From NCBI GenBank assembly GCA_911728435.2, contig OU452200.1, forward strand, positions 35,231,715-35,295,714: a stretch of DNA of 64,000 bases, written 5' to 3'. Within the stretch, counting starts at the first letter, position 1; every line of letters begins with the position of its first letter. This document shows, one piece after another, positions 1-10,529 of this stretch. The notes under the pieces were generated by a model. It did no database searches. It was given only the letters and a program-made list of their open reading frames with translations, and was not told the DNA's origin. Made by a program: the position numbers and the translations under genes. This DNA comes from Apoderus coryli (Eukaryota; Arthropoda; Insecta; Coleoptera; Attelabidae).

Positions 1-16
1 ATTATTCTATTTGTAG

Positions 17-1772
17 TGTTAATGACAAACTTCCAGCAAATTTGAAGCAACATTTAAAGCAATTATATGACTCTTCCAAGTCTCAGGAGCTATCCGTTGC
101 AAGCAGCGCTTCAAACGCACTACCAGAATTGATCATTAAAAATTTCGATGTAGAACAAATTTGGCAACAACTTGAGCTACAAAATGATGAGATTTTATCG
201 AATAGTGTTCAACGTGTTAGCAAATTGCTAGTAAGCAAAGAAAAGCTAATTTTTGATGATCTGAAGAATCAATTTGGAGAACAGGTAGACGAGCCTCAGA
301 CACAACATGAAGAATATCAAGAATCTGAAGAGGAGGCGGAGGAAGTTGAAAATGATGTATTAGAGGCTGATTTGGATGATGTAGAATCAGAAAACGAAGA
401 AGATTATAATGAAGATGACTCTAAAAGTCCTGTGAATAAAAAAACTGCTAGGTCTTCCGAACTCGATGATGATTTCTTTAAATTAGATGAAATGAACAAA
501 TTTTTGCTATCAGAGGAAAAAAAACTGGAAAATCCAAACACAAACGATGCTGATGATTCAGATGAATCAAATTCTGAAGAAGAAGAAAATATTGATTTGT
601 TTAATAACGATGAGAATGACGATAATAGTGGTGATGATGCTAGAATGGTACGATTTAAAGATTATTTTGTAGAGAAAGACACTCCAGTTAAAACACAGTC
701 TAAACGAAATAAATTCTTGGAAGATCTTACAGATAATGAAGATATTGATGAGGAGCAAAAGTCAGGTTTAGAATTAAGGCAAAAAAGACTTACGCGAAGA
801 ATAGAGGAGTTGGAAGAAAATGCTATTAGTGAAAAGCCATGGCAGTTGAAAGGAGAAATTACAGCGGCCAATAGACCGCAAAATTCATTATTACAGGAAT
901 ATGTAGACTTTGATTTAACGTCGAGACCAGGTAAAAAATTTTCAGTCATATTTCTTCTATCAGGTATAGTCATGTTTGTATTTTAGCTCCTGTTATAACT
1001 GAGCAAACTAATCTTCAGTTGGAAGACATCATAATTAAAAGGGTGAAAAACAAAACATTTGACAGCGTGGAAAGGAAGGAAAAACCAGTTGAACATCTCT
1101 TGGAATTCAAAAAGAAACTAGTTTTAGATCAGGAAAAAAGCAAACATTCGTTAGCGCAAATTTACGAGAAAGAATATTTGAATCAAACTGCAGCTTTGGA
1201 TCCGGACAATGCTGATAAAGAAGAAGAAGAACCGGAATTACATAAAGAGGTGAAGAACATGATGAAACAACTATTTCAACAATTAGATGCATTATCTAAC
1301 TTCCACTTTACACCTAAACCGGCCATTCCGGAATTAAAAATTGTTAGTAATCTACCGGCGTTAGCTATGGAGGAAGTCGCGCCTGTAGCTACTAGTAACG
1401 CTACATTTTTAGCACCCGAAGAGGTTCTTAATAGGCCGAAAGGAGATATTATTGGTAAGTAGTGTTATATTCACGTGTATTTACACGGCTTAGAAAAGGA
1501 TGTCTTCATGCCAATTTGACATAACCTTAAGAATATTAAATATTTCACATTCCACTTTAATTTTAGGTAAAGTGGAAAGAACAAGAACTGATAAGAACCG
1601 AGAAAGGCGAAAAAAGAAAAAGAAGCAAAAGATGCATTTACAGGAGAAGGAAAAACGGGACAATGCTAAAAACAAAACTAATATAGGAATACCTACAAAA
1701 TATAAAAATAATAAAAGTTTAGATACAAAAATTAAAAACAAACCCAAATCTATTAAGTCAAAAAATGTATAA
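17..1772 (+). CDS. Mpp10: U3 small nucleolar ribonucleoprotein MPP10 (3' exons, 5' end off window)
   Basis: Three exons are visible: 17-930, 987-1454 and 1567-1772. All have GT-AG borders and keep one frame (phase 1 at both internal junctions). The first visible exon opens after a TAG acceptor at 14-16, so the N-terminus lies to the left. MPP10 is a scaffold of the nucleolar U3 snoRNP/SSU processome and binds Imp3 and Imp4 during 18S rRNA maturation. The protein shows the family layout: a long acidic Asp/Glu-rich middle, then a region with [20 protein letters not shown] and YEKEYLNQ. Next comes FHFTPKP, the block RPKGDIIGK joined across the last intron to [20 protein letters not shown], and a lysine-rich nucleolar-type tail. 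About 529 codons are seen, near the expected family size. Identification is from recognition of the conserved C-terminal blocks. Confidence 0.9.
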
Positions 1773-1777
1773 AGTAT

Positions 1778-1783
1778 AATAAA
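1778..1783 (+). terminator. Polyadenylation signal of Mpp10
   Basis: AATAAA begins five bases after the Mpp10 stop codon, in an AT-rich 3' flank with T-rich sequence following. A 3' UTR this short is unusual, and AATAAA-like strings are common in such AT-rich DNA. Confidence 0.5.
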
Positions 1784-1917
1784 ACAGGTTTTTATTTGAC
1801 ATAAGTATTTATTTGTGTTAATTTACATGAGATAAAGTTTTTTTCATTATTTTCAGTGGGGATATTTCACAATTTAGTTAATGTGGAGATCCCTTCACAT
1901 AATCAGTTTTCTAAATT

Positions 1918-2625
1918 GTATTCGAATACAAAGAAAAAAATTATTTGAATGCCGCTGTATTCGATTACCTGGATTCATTTAAATATGAATACTTCTTGAA
2001 TATTCCAAGTAAAAAATGCATATGCCACTTATGCTTGATTTTTATTATATAAAAAAAAATTAAAATACTTGAGTAACTAAATTAAAAATAACTTTTTTTG
2101 ATACACAGTGTCACAGTGCAGTAGGACAAAATTATTGTTTAATGTAAAAACATTCTTTGATTTTTATTTGGTATAGTTAGTACCTACTTATAGTAAATAA
2201 AACTTAAAATACAATACTTTGGTCCATTGGAGATTTATTAGAGCACGCGCAAGCACATTAACGGTATAAGTAAAAAAAATAGGAACCAATAGAATACAGG
2301 TACTTCGTAACTAGGCACTGGTATTTTACTTAGATATGAACAGAAAAAGAATATCAAACATAAACCTTAAGAATTTCCTTTCCCGTTCGCCTTCAATACA
2401 ACCAATATTTCGAAAAGATGGTCACTTAAATTTTGACGTTTTGGCGTATTTACCATACCCGCAAAATAATACAATGTCGGTATTCGAATACTGGACTTCA
2501 AAAACGGTATTCCGAATACTGACAAAAAGTATTCAGTCGAATACTAAATACACAAATGTATTCGAATAGTAACAAATACCGCAGCCAAATGTATTGAGAA
2601 TACCGAGTAGGTATTCGAATATTAT
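1918..2625. repeat. Cluster of GTATTCGAATAC palindromes in a gene-free stretch
   Basis: The stretch 1784-2860 holds no gene that I can support. Within it the 12-base palindrome GTATTCGAATAC occurs exactly at 1918-1929 and 2480-2491, with near copies at 2559-2569 and 2611-2621 and weaker variants (GTATTCGATTAC, GTATTCCGAATACT) between them. It may be a decayed small element or a set of palindromic protein-binding sites. A separate 20-base perfect palindrome, TTGTGAGAATATTCTCACAA, lies at 2692-2711. Confidence 0.55.
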
Positions 2626-2860
2626 CCAAGTCTGCACATAATACCCATTTGTTTTTGACTTTTGCGACCTTGAATTCCGCAAACGTTAAATTTGTGAGAA
2701 TATTCTCACAAGGTTTTATATTTATACATTTTTACTACTGCTAAAATTAATAAGCTAAAACCTAGTCACTGGCCGTAACTCAGCCAAAAAATTGTTTCAA
2801 ATGATTATTACGTTAATTCAGCTACTGGTAGCTCGCGAAGAGAATTCTGATAGCTCCTAA

Positions 2861-3441
2861 AGGCCCGTTTACAGTCGGCAACTTAAATTGCGTGAAATAT
2901 TTATAGCAGCAATTTTTATTGCAAGCAAGTTTTATTGCAAAGGCAGTGAAGTATCCAACTTATTGATTTAGAAATGCCTAATATTCATAATAATAGTAAT
3001 CGCAGAGAAGCTAAAATAAGTGCATGATGTATAGCAATTATCATAGCTTCCTGTGCACTACTTGTGAATGATGATACATCCAAAGGAAGGTTGTGGGTAA
3101 GACCTTGGATGAATAGAAAAGGAAATATTGACATTATCGATGAATTGATGGGATGTGACGACCACAAGTCTTTGTCCAATTTTTTACGAATGGACAAAGA
3201 TACATTTGACAAATTATTAGACTAAACTTTTATCATAAATTGTTAAGTTGGTATGGGATTTATACCAAAAATTGCGCTGCAATCGCAGTAAAAATAGCAC
3301 ACGTTCCATTTTATCAATGCAATATTTATTGCAATCAGCTAACCACGAAATTACGAATGCGCACGCGCACTTAAAAAATATAGGCAATTTTAATTGCGTG
3401 CAATGAAAATTTCTCACAAATTGCCGACTGTAAACGGGCCT
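2861..3441 (+). mobile_element. Non-autonomous PIF/Harbinger element with transposase relic
   Basis: The ends are inverted repeats: AGGCCCGTTTACAGTCGGCAA at the left and its complement at 3421-3441, with further matching 'aattgcgtgcaat'-like sequence inside both ends. The flanks are TAA and TTA, close to the 3-base TWA target of this superfamily. Around 3090-3223 the + strand reads through a HARBI1-like N-terminal block (WVRPWMNRKG, then LSNFLRMDKDTFDKLL), after which a stop ends the frame. The catalytic part is missing. At 581 bp it is a deletion derivative that would depend on an enzyme made elsewhere. Confidence 0.8.
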
Positions 3442-3923
3442 TTAAACATATTTCAAAATACAAAATAATCACTAAACAAAAGAAAAGGGCGGTTTTCATG
3501 AGGGCCTCTTGTTCTTAGCTGAAGCGCAGACTACGTCCTAAAAAAACACAATACGGACAGCATACATTAAAATGCCAACGTGACGAGCCAATCAGAGCAT
3601 TTGGGGCGGGGCTTTCCTTGGCGCGCATTTGAGTTTGAATTTAACCGCTATTCAACTTATTTTATTATACCTAGCTGAAAAACCTTCATTTCGTATATCG
3701 GAAAAACGATACTCAAATATATTTATGTATAATTTGAAGATACCTATCTAATTTAAAAATCATTTTATGCATTACAGATAGGAAGTCAGGAAATAAAAAA
3801 GGCACATTAATCTCAATAGTTTATTTTTAGCTATATATATTGAATTATGCACAATGATAATAAATAATAATTACAATGAACATACAAATTAATACAAATA
3901 CACCACTACCATACATACATATA

Positions 3924-5557
3924 CAGGGTGTCCTACGGTGGTAACCCATTAGATTATTTCAGAAACTACTTCGAATTGAATTTTGAAAATTTCAGTGTCT
4001 ATATTGTTAAATATGCTCTACTCAAATAATATAATAGCAACGGCATAGCACTTCCGGTTATACCGGAAGTTGATGGCAACTTTGTTATTTTAAATGAAAC
4101 ACCCTATATATTATTACATTTTTGGATTCTAAATAAGATTTAAGACATATTTCATGTATCATGTCCTATACCTAACGACAGTCATTTTTGACTTATATCA
4201 AGATTTATGTCAAAATTGACAGTTTAGGGCTCCATAAGAATTCCGTTTTTTCCTTGTAAATCAGTATTTAATAATTATTTTGCAGGTATTTTCTTATCAG
4301 GTGGGATCTTCTTTTTCGAATTGACGAGACATTTTCTGATTAGTTTATACAGGGTGGTCAAAAAATTATATTGAAAACGGTTCAAGAAAAACAGTTGAAA
4401 GTCAATTTTTTCCAATGGCATGGGTATATTATTATTATTTTATCTTCCGTAGCATTAAAAAATAATGCAATTTTGTAATAGGTTATCATTTTCTAAAATG
4501 TATAGTTTTCGAAATATCGTCATTTTAAATGGGGGTCATATCGAACAATTAAATTATTTTTGTATCGTTAGTTGATTAACTTTTTTTAGTTGAAAATTTA
4601 TTTAGTTTAATCTTCTGTTCATTTCTGCTGTATTATTTTAAATTTTAGTCTTAGTTCGTTGTAATACTTGATTTGTATACCTCCCAACCTGCTCTAAATG
4701 ATTTCTCAAAATTCTTCCTAATTTCTCTAGTCATCGTTAGCAAATGGGGGTTTCTCTCGTTTAATACTCTACAGGTGATATTAATCACTTTATTTTATTC
4801 TCCATGAATTAATAATAAATTTATAATATCAATAAGTATTTTTCATTTTTATTAATTTGACGTTTACTTTGACGTTAAAATGACCATAATTTCATGGCTA
4901 ACTAAATTAATTAGCTAGCTTCCAGAGAGACAACGGTAGGCGCTGCAGAAAAATTTAAAATGACGATATTTCGAAAACTATGCATTTTAGAAGGTGATAA
5001 CCGATTACAAAATTGCATTATTTTTTAATGTTAAGGAAGATAAATTAATAATAATATACCCATTCCATTTGAAAAATTGACTTTCAACTGTTTTTCTTGA
5101 ACCGTTTTCAATATAATTTTTTGACCACCCTGTATAAACTAATCAGAAAATGTCTTGTCAATTCGAAAAAGAAGATCCCACCTGATAAGAAAATACCTGC
5201 AAAATAATTATTAAATACTGATTTACAAGGAAAAACGGAATTCTTATGGAGCCCTAAACTGTCAATTTTGACATAAATCTTGATATAAGTCAAAAATGAC
5301 TGACGTTAGGTATAGGACATGATACATGAAATATATCTGAAATCTTATTTAGAATCCAAAAATGTAATAATATATAGGGTGTTTTATTTAAAATAACAAA
5401 GTTGCCATCAACTTCCGGTATAACCGGAAGTGCTATGCCGTTGCTATTATATTATTTGAGTAGAGCATATTTAACAATATAGACACTGAAACTTTCAAAA
5501 TTCAATTCGAAGTAGTTTCTGAAATAATCTAATGGGTTACCACCGTAGGACACCCTG
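3924..5557. mobile_element. Foldback element, copy 1 (CAGGGTGTCC termini)
   Basis: The element begins CAGGGTGTCCTACGG and ends with the complement, flanked by TATA on both sides (3920-3923 and 5558-5561). If the target is TA, the ends read TACAGGGTG. Each arm carries sub-repeats: a short perfect hairpin CTTCCGGTTATACCGGAAG at 4051-4069 and a second internal CAGGGTGGTC terminus near 4350, with its mirror near 5130. It is almost identical over its arms to the element at 12644-14455. Its loop is the reverse complement of the loop in that copy, as expected if a symmetric element inserted in the other orientation. No transposase is encoded. Confidence 0.8.
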
Positions 5558-5868
5558 TATATGTATGTATGGTAGTGGTGTATTTGTATTACTTTGTATG
5601 TTCATTGTAATTATTATTTAATATCATTGTTTATAATTTAATATATATAGCTAAAAATAAACTATTGAGAATAATGTGCCTTTTTTATTTCCTGACTTCC
5701 TATTTGTAATGCATAAAATGATTTTCAAATTAGATAGGTATCTTCAAATTATACATAAATATATTTGAGTATCGTTTCTCCGATATACGAAATGAAGGTT
5801 TTTCAGCTAGGTATAATAAAATAAGTTGAATAGCGGTTAAATTCAAACTCAAATGCGCGCCAAGGAAA

Positions 5869-5893
5869 GCCCCGCCCCAAATGCTCTGATTGG
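5869..5893. promoter_or_regulatory. GC box and CCAAT box, possible promoter
   Basis: GCCCCGCCCC at 5869-5878 is followed by ATTGG (CCAAT on the other strand) at 5889-5893. This pairing resembles a housekeeping-type promoter, and the following 400 bp are unusually CpG-rich for this window. The same boxes occur in mirror image near 3590-3615 because they lie within the palindrome arm. A start site cannot be placed from sequence alone. Confidence 0.25.
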
Positions 5894-5969
5894 CTCGGCA
5901 CGTTGGCATTTTAATGTATGCTCTCTACAACTAGGTAATTTAGCCATTTCTTTAGTTATATATATTTGT

Positions 5970-6300
5970 GAGAATTCTTGGACCTACAGTTTAGCGTGGA
6001 ATCCGAACCACGGTCATCGACTGCCAGATGCCAGCACCTACGACTATGTAGTCCAAAACTACATGACATAGGCAAATCTACCGACTCGACCGCGAGCGCC
6101 GTCCACCCATCCAACCACCATCCACACGACCAGATACTGCGGTATCATGATCACGTCGATGCGCGCTTGCACATGTGGGCATCTCCCGGCCCTTTAGGTG
6201 GTATTGTGCGTATACGATATTCGAAGGATGAAACGGGCGCCGCCATGTTCCTCTCTCGTTGTGCCAACTGTGGGAAAACAAATCTACGATTCGTGTATTA
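5970..6300. other. GC- and CpG-rich island without clear coding sequence
   Basis: In contrast to the AT-rich surroundings, this stretch is rich in CG dinucleotides (for example CTCGACCGCGAGCGCCG near 6085). Short open frames exist on both strands but show no recognisable domain. It lies immediately upstream of the THAP-like exon at 6374 and could be its promoter or 5' UTR, or a piece of a mobile element. Confidence 0.4.
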
Positions 6301-6373
6301 ATTAAGAGGCTGGTGTTTTATGTTGGCAATTTTGTTTATTTGGTTTTAGTGTTTGTTTTATAAACAATAAACA

Positions 6374-6441
6374 ATGGCATGTATTGTAAAATCGTTCAAA
6401 AACTATAAAAAACGTAGGCAAGAACGAATTTCATTTCATCG
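6374..6441 (+). CDS. Possible first exon of a THAP-domain-like protein
   Basis: An ATG opens a 22-codon frame reading MACIVKSFKNYKKRRQERIS, then FH, ending at a good donor (CG|GTAAGT at 6440-6446). Short first exons of this shape (M-x-C-x(n)-basic-SFHR, then a donor) are typical of insect THAP zinc-finger genes, where the next exon continues with a FPK block. The second zinc cysteine expected about four residues after the first is Ser here, and I see no continuing exon before the next gene on the other strand. It may be an orphan or decayed exon. From 6442 to 6922 I see nothing else. Confidence 0.3.
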
Positions 6442-6922
6442 GTAAGTAATAATGTGACCTACCTACTTTGTTCAAAAATTATAAATAAAAAAATAATAAA
6501 TGGAAAGAACAGGGATTGGACCCACAACCTCCCGATTTCAAAGACACATAGGAGTTAAATTGTAAATCACAATCTTTCCTTGCAAGTTGTCATTGTCAAT
6601 GATCAGAGTACAAATTACATTAAACAAAATTTCATTTATTAATCTCAGTTACAAAAAAAAAAAATAATTTTATAACATCTAATATTATTTATAAGATCAA
6701 AACTACAATTATTGTTTTACATCTTGATTTAATAAGTATCTATTAATTAATAATATATTCTTCTCAACAGGTACATATTTTTCTGAAGTAAGTTTATAAG
6801 TATATCAAATGTGACACAAAATTATATTTAACATTTCCGTGGAACAATTCATATAATTTATCCTAAACGCGCTTTATAAAAATTAACTATCAATTAAAAA
6901 AAAATTATAACAATCTTAATAT

Positions 6923-9745
6923 TTATTTATCTTCCCGTTTACCCTTTTTCTTCGGCGATTCTTCATCATTAGAATCACTTTGATGTTCACTACTAGACTT
7001 GCGTTTCGTACCCTTTTTCTTCTCACTATTATCATCTTCGCTATTAGACTTATCTTCATCTATTTCTTCCTCTTCGTCTTTGGTAGCACTACCCAATTTC
7101 TCTTCAAATATAGTTGTGTTTTTCTTAATCTTTGATGCATCTGGACTGTATGCCCACAAAATCATCTCCATATGTTCTTTTGTGGGTAAGTCGTTCTTCC
7201 ACAAATCTGGACGGGTTTCTTCATAAGACTTCAAAAGTTTCTTTAAAGCCGTATTTCGGACAATGTCCCATGTTGGTCCTTCGTTATCTTTATTGCTCGA
7301 AACTGTTCGTAGATTTTTATAATCACCTTTCGCATTCTCTTTATAGGCTTTGAAGAAACATTCAACAGTTTCATCGTTGATTTCGTATTTGTCTTTGAGG
7401 GGTAGTAATGATTCTATTGCATTTAAGGGCAGATATGCACGATTCTCTTTCGACAGATTGTTGATTTCAAAGTCTCGCAACCAGTTTTCGAAGATTGCCA
7501 TTGAATCATTGATGTTTTGAAGTTTTTCTTTATCTTTCGTTACTGAAAATAATAAAATAATTCATTATTTTGTTACAAGATAAATCAACAGAAACTCTAC
7601 TGATTTTTGGGTGACATCGCCAGCCAAATACCTACTTAGCTTCTGCGATTTATTCACATCATTATCGAGCCAATTTTTCTCCGATTACTAAATTTAAGAT
7701 TTTTATATTGTCTTGCTCAGTTTGTGGAAAATTATTTTCTGCCGACACTATGAGAAAATTGAATTTTACTGCTTCCATAGGGACGAGAAAGTATGCATTT
7801 CTAAGGCTAGCGCTACAAAACACTCAAAAATGGCTAGGCAAGAAAATTATTTTTATGTATTTGTAATAGATGGCGGCACAATAATAAAAGCTATTAACAA
7901 TGATGACAGTCCCATGTGACAGTGGTTGTCAAAAATCGAGCGCGTCTTAAAATATTCAATTTGAATTTGATTCATCATTTATAGGTATAATAAACATGGA
8001 ATCTCTGATTGATCGTAGTGACGAGGAAATTGAGTATTGTACCCCGCCTGAAATTCACGAGAAAGCGAACGAAGTTTCGATGAATTTGCTGCCGGAAAAA
8101 TCAAGTACCACATATGAGCCCTCTAGATGCAAAACTCGGTAAATGCAAAAATGGTGAAAATCGAGTTAAATACCCTATCTTATAGCAAATTTTCGTCTCT
8201 ATCCAAATATGCTGAGAAACATAATATACAAAACTTGCTTATTCACATACAATTTTCAATTCAAAAACAGCACCTAGATGCATAACTCTCCTTATGCTTC
8301 ATGCACATATGTGCAAAACTCGATTTTTGCTCTTTGGCCAATGACAGGCTCTCAATTCCTCACGTGACTCCCGGTGTTTTCTGTTTAGATGTTTTTATTA
8401 CGATTTACCAGACTATGTTATTATTAGCGCAATATTTATTATTATTACTGGTTCGTAAACATTTATTTCTTTTTTATATTTTTTCTTAATAAAATTTTTT
8501 TTCAATAACCAGCGAAATATATTTTCTTTGACAAAAGGTTGCAAAACTAGGTTTTTGCTAGCGTTAGGGTGCAAAACTTGGTGAATGCAATTTATTACTT
8601 GAATTTTCCGAGATTTGTTACTGTATCGAGGTTTTGGTTTATTATGAATTCAATCATGACCACTATTGCCACCTAATATCAAAATATGAAAATGTTTTAA
8701 TAAGAAATAACAAGAAAAACAGTTTTTTGTTAATTCCCAAAATTCGGATGTTTGCATTTATCGAGTTTTGCATCTAGAGGGCTCATATGACCTTCAGTAT
8801 AAACTGTTTATGAGTTGGTGTAGTGCTAAAAATGTTAAAAACTATAGTCAAAATGTGATTTTGACGTATTTATCGGATCTTTCACACAAATATCAATCTT
8901 CAACACTGTGGTCAATTCATTCCATGTTAAAATCTACGCTATTAGTTAAAAATATCGTAAACATTAGAAATTTTAAAAAAGTGACTGCTTTTTTAAAGAA
9001 GAAATCTGTTGGCCACATTGCTAAAAAATCAAAAATTTTCGACCAACCGGATATTGAAAAATTTCTTGAAACTGTACCGGATGAAATACATTTAATGACA
9101 AAGGAAAGCAATCATATTTTCTTTTCTTTTTTGTATTACCTACAATTGTACGGTGCCGGCAGAAAAATAATGTGTAAACCATGGCGGTAAAGTGATTTTT
9201 TCAGGCTTCAAGAAGTGTCCGGGCTCGCTAAAGCTCGCCCGTACATTTCTTCTTTCAGCCTTAAAAAATGACATTTTACCGCCTAGGAATACAATATACT
9301 ATTGTATTGCGAAAAGTGTTGAATAAAATGCAGTAAATATATAAGTAGGTACAAGCAGTTGTCAATACCGAGTGGGAATTCGATTCATAGATGGAATTTA
9401 TCTTGTTCAATTTTGTATTATTTATATTTTTAAATAATATGATGACACTTTTAAATGAAGAAATTTGTATCATTCTTATACTAGTGCGAAGTTCAATTTG
9501 TAGGGAAATATTGGCAAGTAAATTTGTTAATAATGTCAGAGAATCGCAGTTGTGGTTGAATTAAGTTAAAGCGAAATAGAGTTATACTCACAAGTTAGAG
9601 TTCTTTTAGCTCTACCAATGAGGCCTTTAATAGCCAATTTCTGGTAATCCGGATCACGTCCATCCAAAATCTTCAAAGTTTCCATTGCCTTTTCCTTATC
9701 CTTAAATCCTAATCCAGGAACAGTATCGGGTTTTGACTCACTCAT
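6923..9745 (-). CDS. Conserved uncharacterised protein with acidic/basic C-terminal tail (2 exons)
   Basis: Exon 1 is 9592-9745 and exon 2 is 6923-7542. The single 2049-bp intron has GTGAGT and TTTCAG borders and the join (ACT T|TA ACG) stays in frame, giving 257 residues. The start at 9745 is the first ATG (MSESKPDTVPGLGFKDKEKA). The N-terminal part has a GFKDKEKAMETLKILDGRDP block and a GLIGRAKRTLTLTKDKEKL block. The middle is a helical, lysine-rich domain with NRAYLPL and LKSYEETRPDLWKN, then ILWAYSPDASKIK. The tail alternates Glu/Asp/Ser and Lys runs ending KKKGKREDK, suggesting a nuclear protein. I believe it belongs to a conserved animal family but cannot name it, so no function is given. 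Its intron hosts the Crypton-like relic, a TA-flanked element and a small hairpin. Confidence 0.85.
7996..9172 (+). pseudogene. Crypton-like tyrosine recombinase gene, interrupted and truncated
   Basis: An ATG at 7996 opens a frame with EEIEYCTPPEI and MNLLPEKSSTTY. It is broken by the TA-flanked element at 8115-8785 and then resumes as DLQYKLFMSWCSAKNVKNYS, followed by STLWSIHSMLKSTLLVKNIV and FLKKKSVGHIAKKSKIF. This matches the SAM-like core-binding domain of the insect Crypton-related tyrosine recombinases. Removing the element with one TA restores the frame exactly. The gene ends at about 9172, at the position of the first catalytic arginine box (LYGAGRK), next to the hairpin at 9179-9286. 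The R-H-R-Y catalytic half is absent, so no active recombinase could be made. It sits antisense in an intron of the 6923-9745 gene. Confidence 0.75.
8115..8785. mobile_element. 671-bp TIR element inserted at TA within the Crypton-like gene
   Basis: The inverted ends are TGAGCCCTCTAGATGCAAAA and its complement (TIR about 35 bp, extending into CTCGrTAAATGC). They are flanked by TA at 8113-8114 and 8786-8787, a Tc1/mariner-type target duplication. Inside, the terminal motif 'tgcaaaactcg' recurs several times (near 8311, 8541 and 8570), so the element is built from sub-terminal repeats. No transposase frame is seen. It is non-autonomous. Confidence 0.85.
9179..9286. repeat. Short hairpin element (about 108 bp)
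   Basis: GGCGGTAAAGTGATTTTTTC at the left pairs with the complement at the right end (9283 inward), and the arms continue through a GGCTTcAAGAAG / CTTCTTtCAGCC block to a small GC-rich loop near 9225. The arms are nearly complementary with a few mismatches. It is either a very small MITE or a structured relic, and it lies exactly where the Crypton-like coding sequence ends. The rest of the intron (9287-9591) holds nothing recognisable. Confidence 0.7.
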
Positions 9746-10529
9746 TTTTGAACAATTATTTACACGTAAATGGATATTTTTAAAACCTCACGCACCCAAA
9801 ATAAATATGTAAACTACGACTTATTTATTAAATGCGGAATATCTAAAATTAAATAAAGTTTAATAGAGTTGTTTCCACGATAACTAAAAATTATATGCCG
9901 GTTCTTACTTATAACTTACTGAAATAAATACCCAGTCAATTATAATTTTATTCTATCGCGTTGTTTAAGTAGATAGGTACAAAGCAGAAGCGGATCCCAA
10001 CATTTTTTTTAAGCCGAAAACATTACTTTGGTTCATTTCTCAAATCAAAATGTTATCGAAGGGAAACTATTGATAAATTCTGTTATTCCAAGGGTAAAAT
10101 ATAAAATAATAATTACAGAAATTGCCTTGATGTCTCTCTCTATACTTATATTAATTTTTACACCGTTTTTGCAGTATTTAGTAATAAGGAGAAGGCTCCA
10201 AGAAAGATTATCAGAACTTTGGAACATTTCACTCATATTAAAGAACTGGTTTAATTCAAACAAGCCGCACGATCTCGACCCTTATTGTTTAATATATGAA
10301 TTATCTTTCTTAGATTATTCATTTGTGATAGCTTTATTAATGCGAATGAGCTAAAATCTAGGTGATGGAGGCTGTACTAAGAATTCCTTCAATTTTGATT
10401 CTCAGCTTGATGCTCTTGATTGTGAATATTGAATTGTTCAATTAAACCTTAGAAAAGTCCAAGGAATGGTTTTTTTTACATTTACATACACGAAAACCTT
10501 ACCTACAGGAGACATGGGAATCCTGAATC
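9746..10529. other. Intergenic, no gene supported
   Basis: This is the upstream flank of the 6923-9745 gene (its promoter should lie here), followed by AT-rich DNA. An open frame of 108 codons at 10028-10354 has a hydrophobic stretch but no recognisable domain, no codon-use contrast and no splice context, so I do not call it a gene. Confidence 0.6.

Larger units (their letters stand above)
3559..5922. repeat. 2.36-kb compound palindrome (arms about 970 bp, loop about 420 bp)
   Basis: Sequence 3559-4531 is repeated in inverse orientation at about 4950-5922 with only scattered mismatches. The loop at about 4532-4949 is single copy here. The arms include the whole foldback element at 3924-5557 plus about 365 bp of flanking sequence on each side (a CCAAT/GC-box stretch and AT-rich DNA), so the duplication extends beyond the element itself. 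This could be a larger foldback element or an inverted duplication of host flank produced around the inner hairpin. No coding sequence is seen in it. Confidence 0.85.

Noticed and set aside
662..973. 103-codon minus-strand frame opposite the Mpp10 exon
   Set aside because: A shadow of the Mpp10 acidic coding sequence; no independent signals.
5108..5293. Open frame on the minus strand within the foldback element
   Set aside because: It lies wholly in a palindrome arm and mirrors the other arm; no coding bias or domain.
10028..10354. 108-codon frame with a hydrophobic stretch
   Set aside because: No recognisable family, no flanking splice or promoter signals, and it lies between dead transposon pieces; likely chance.
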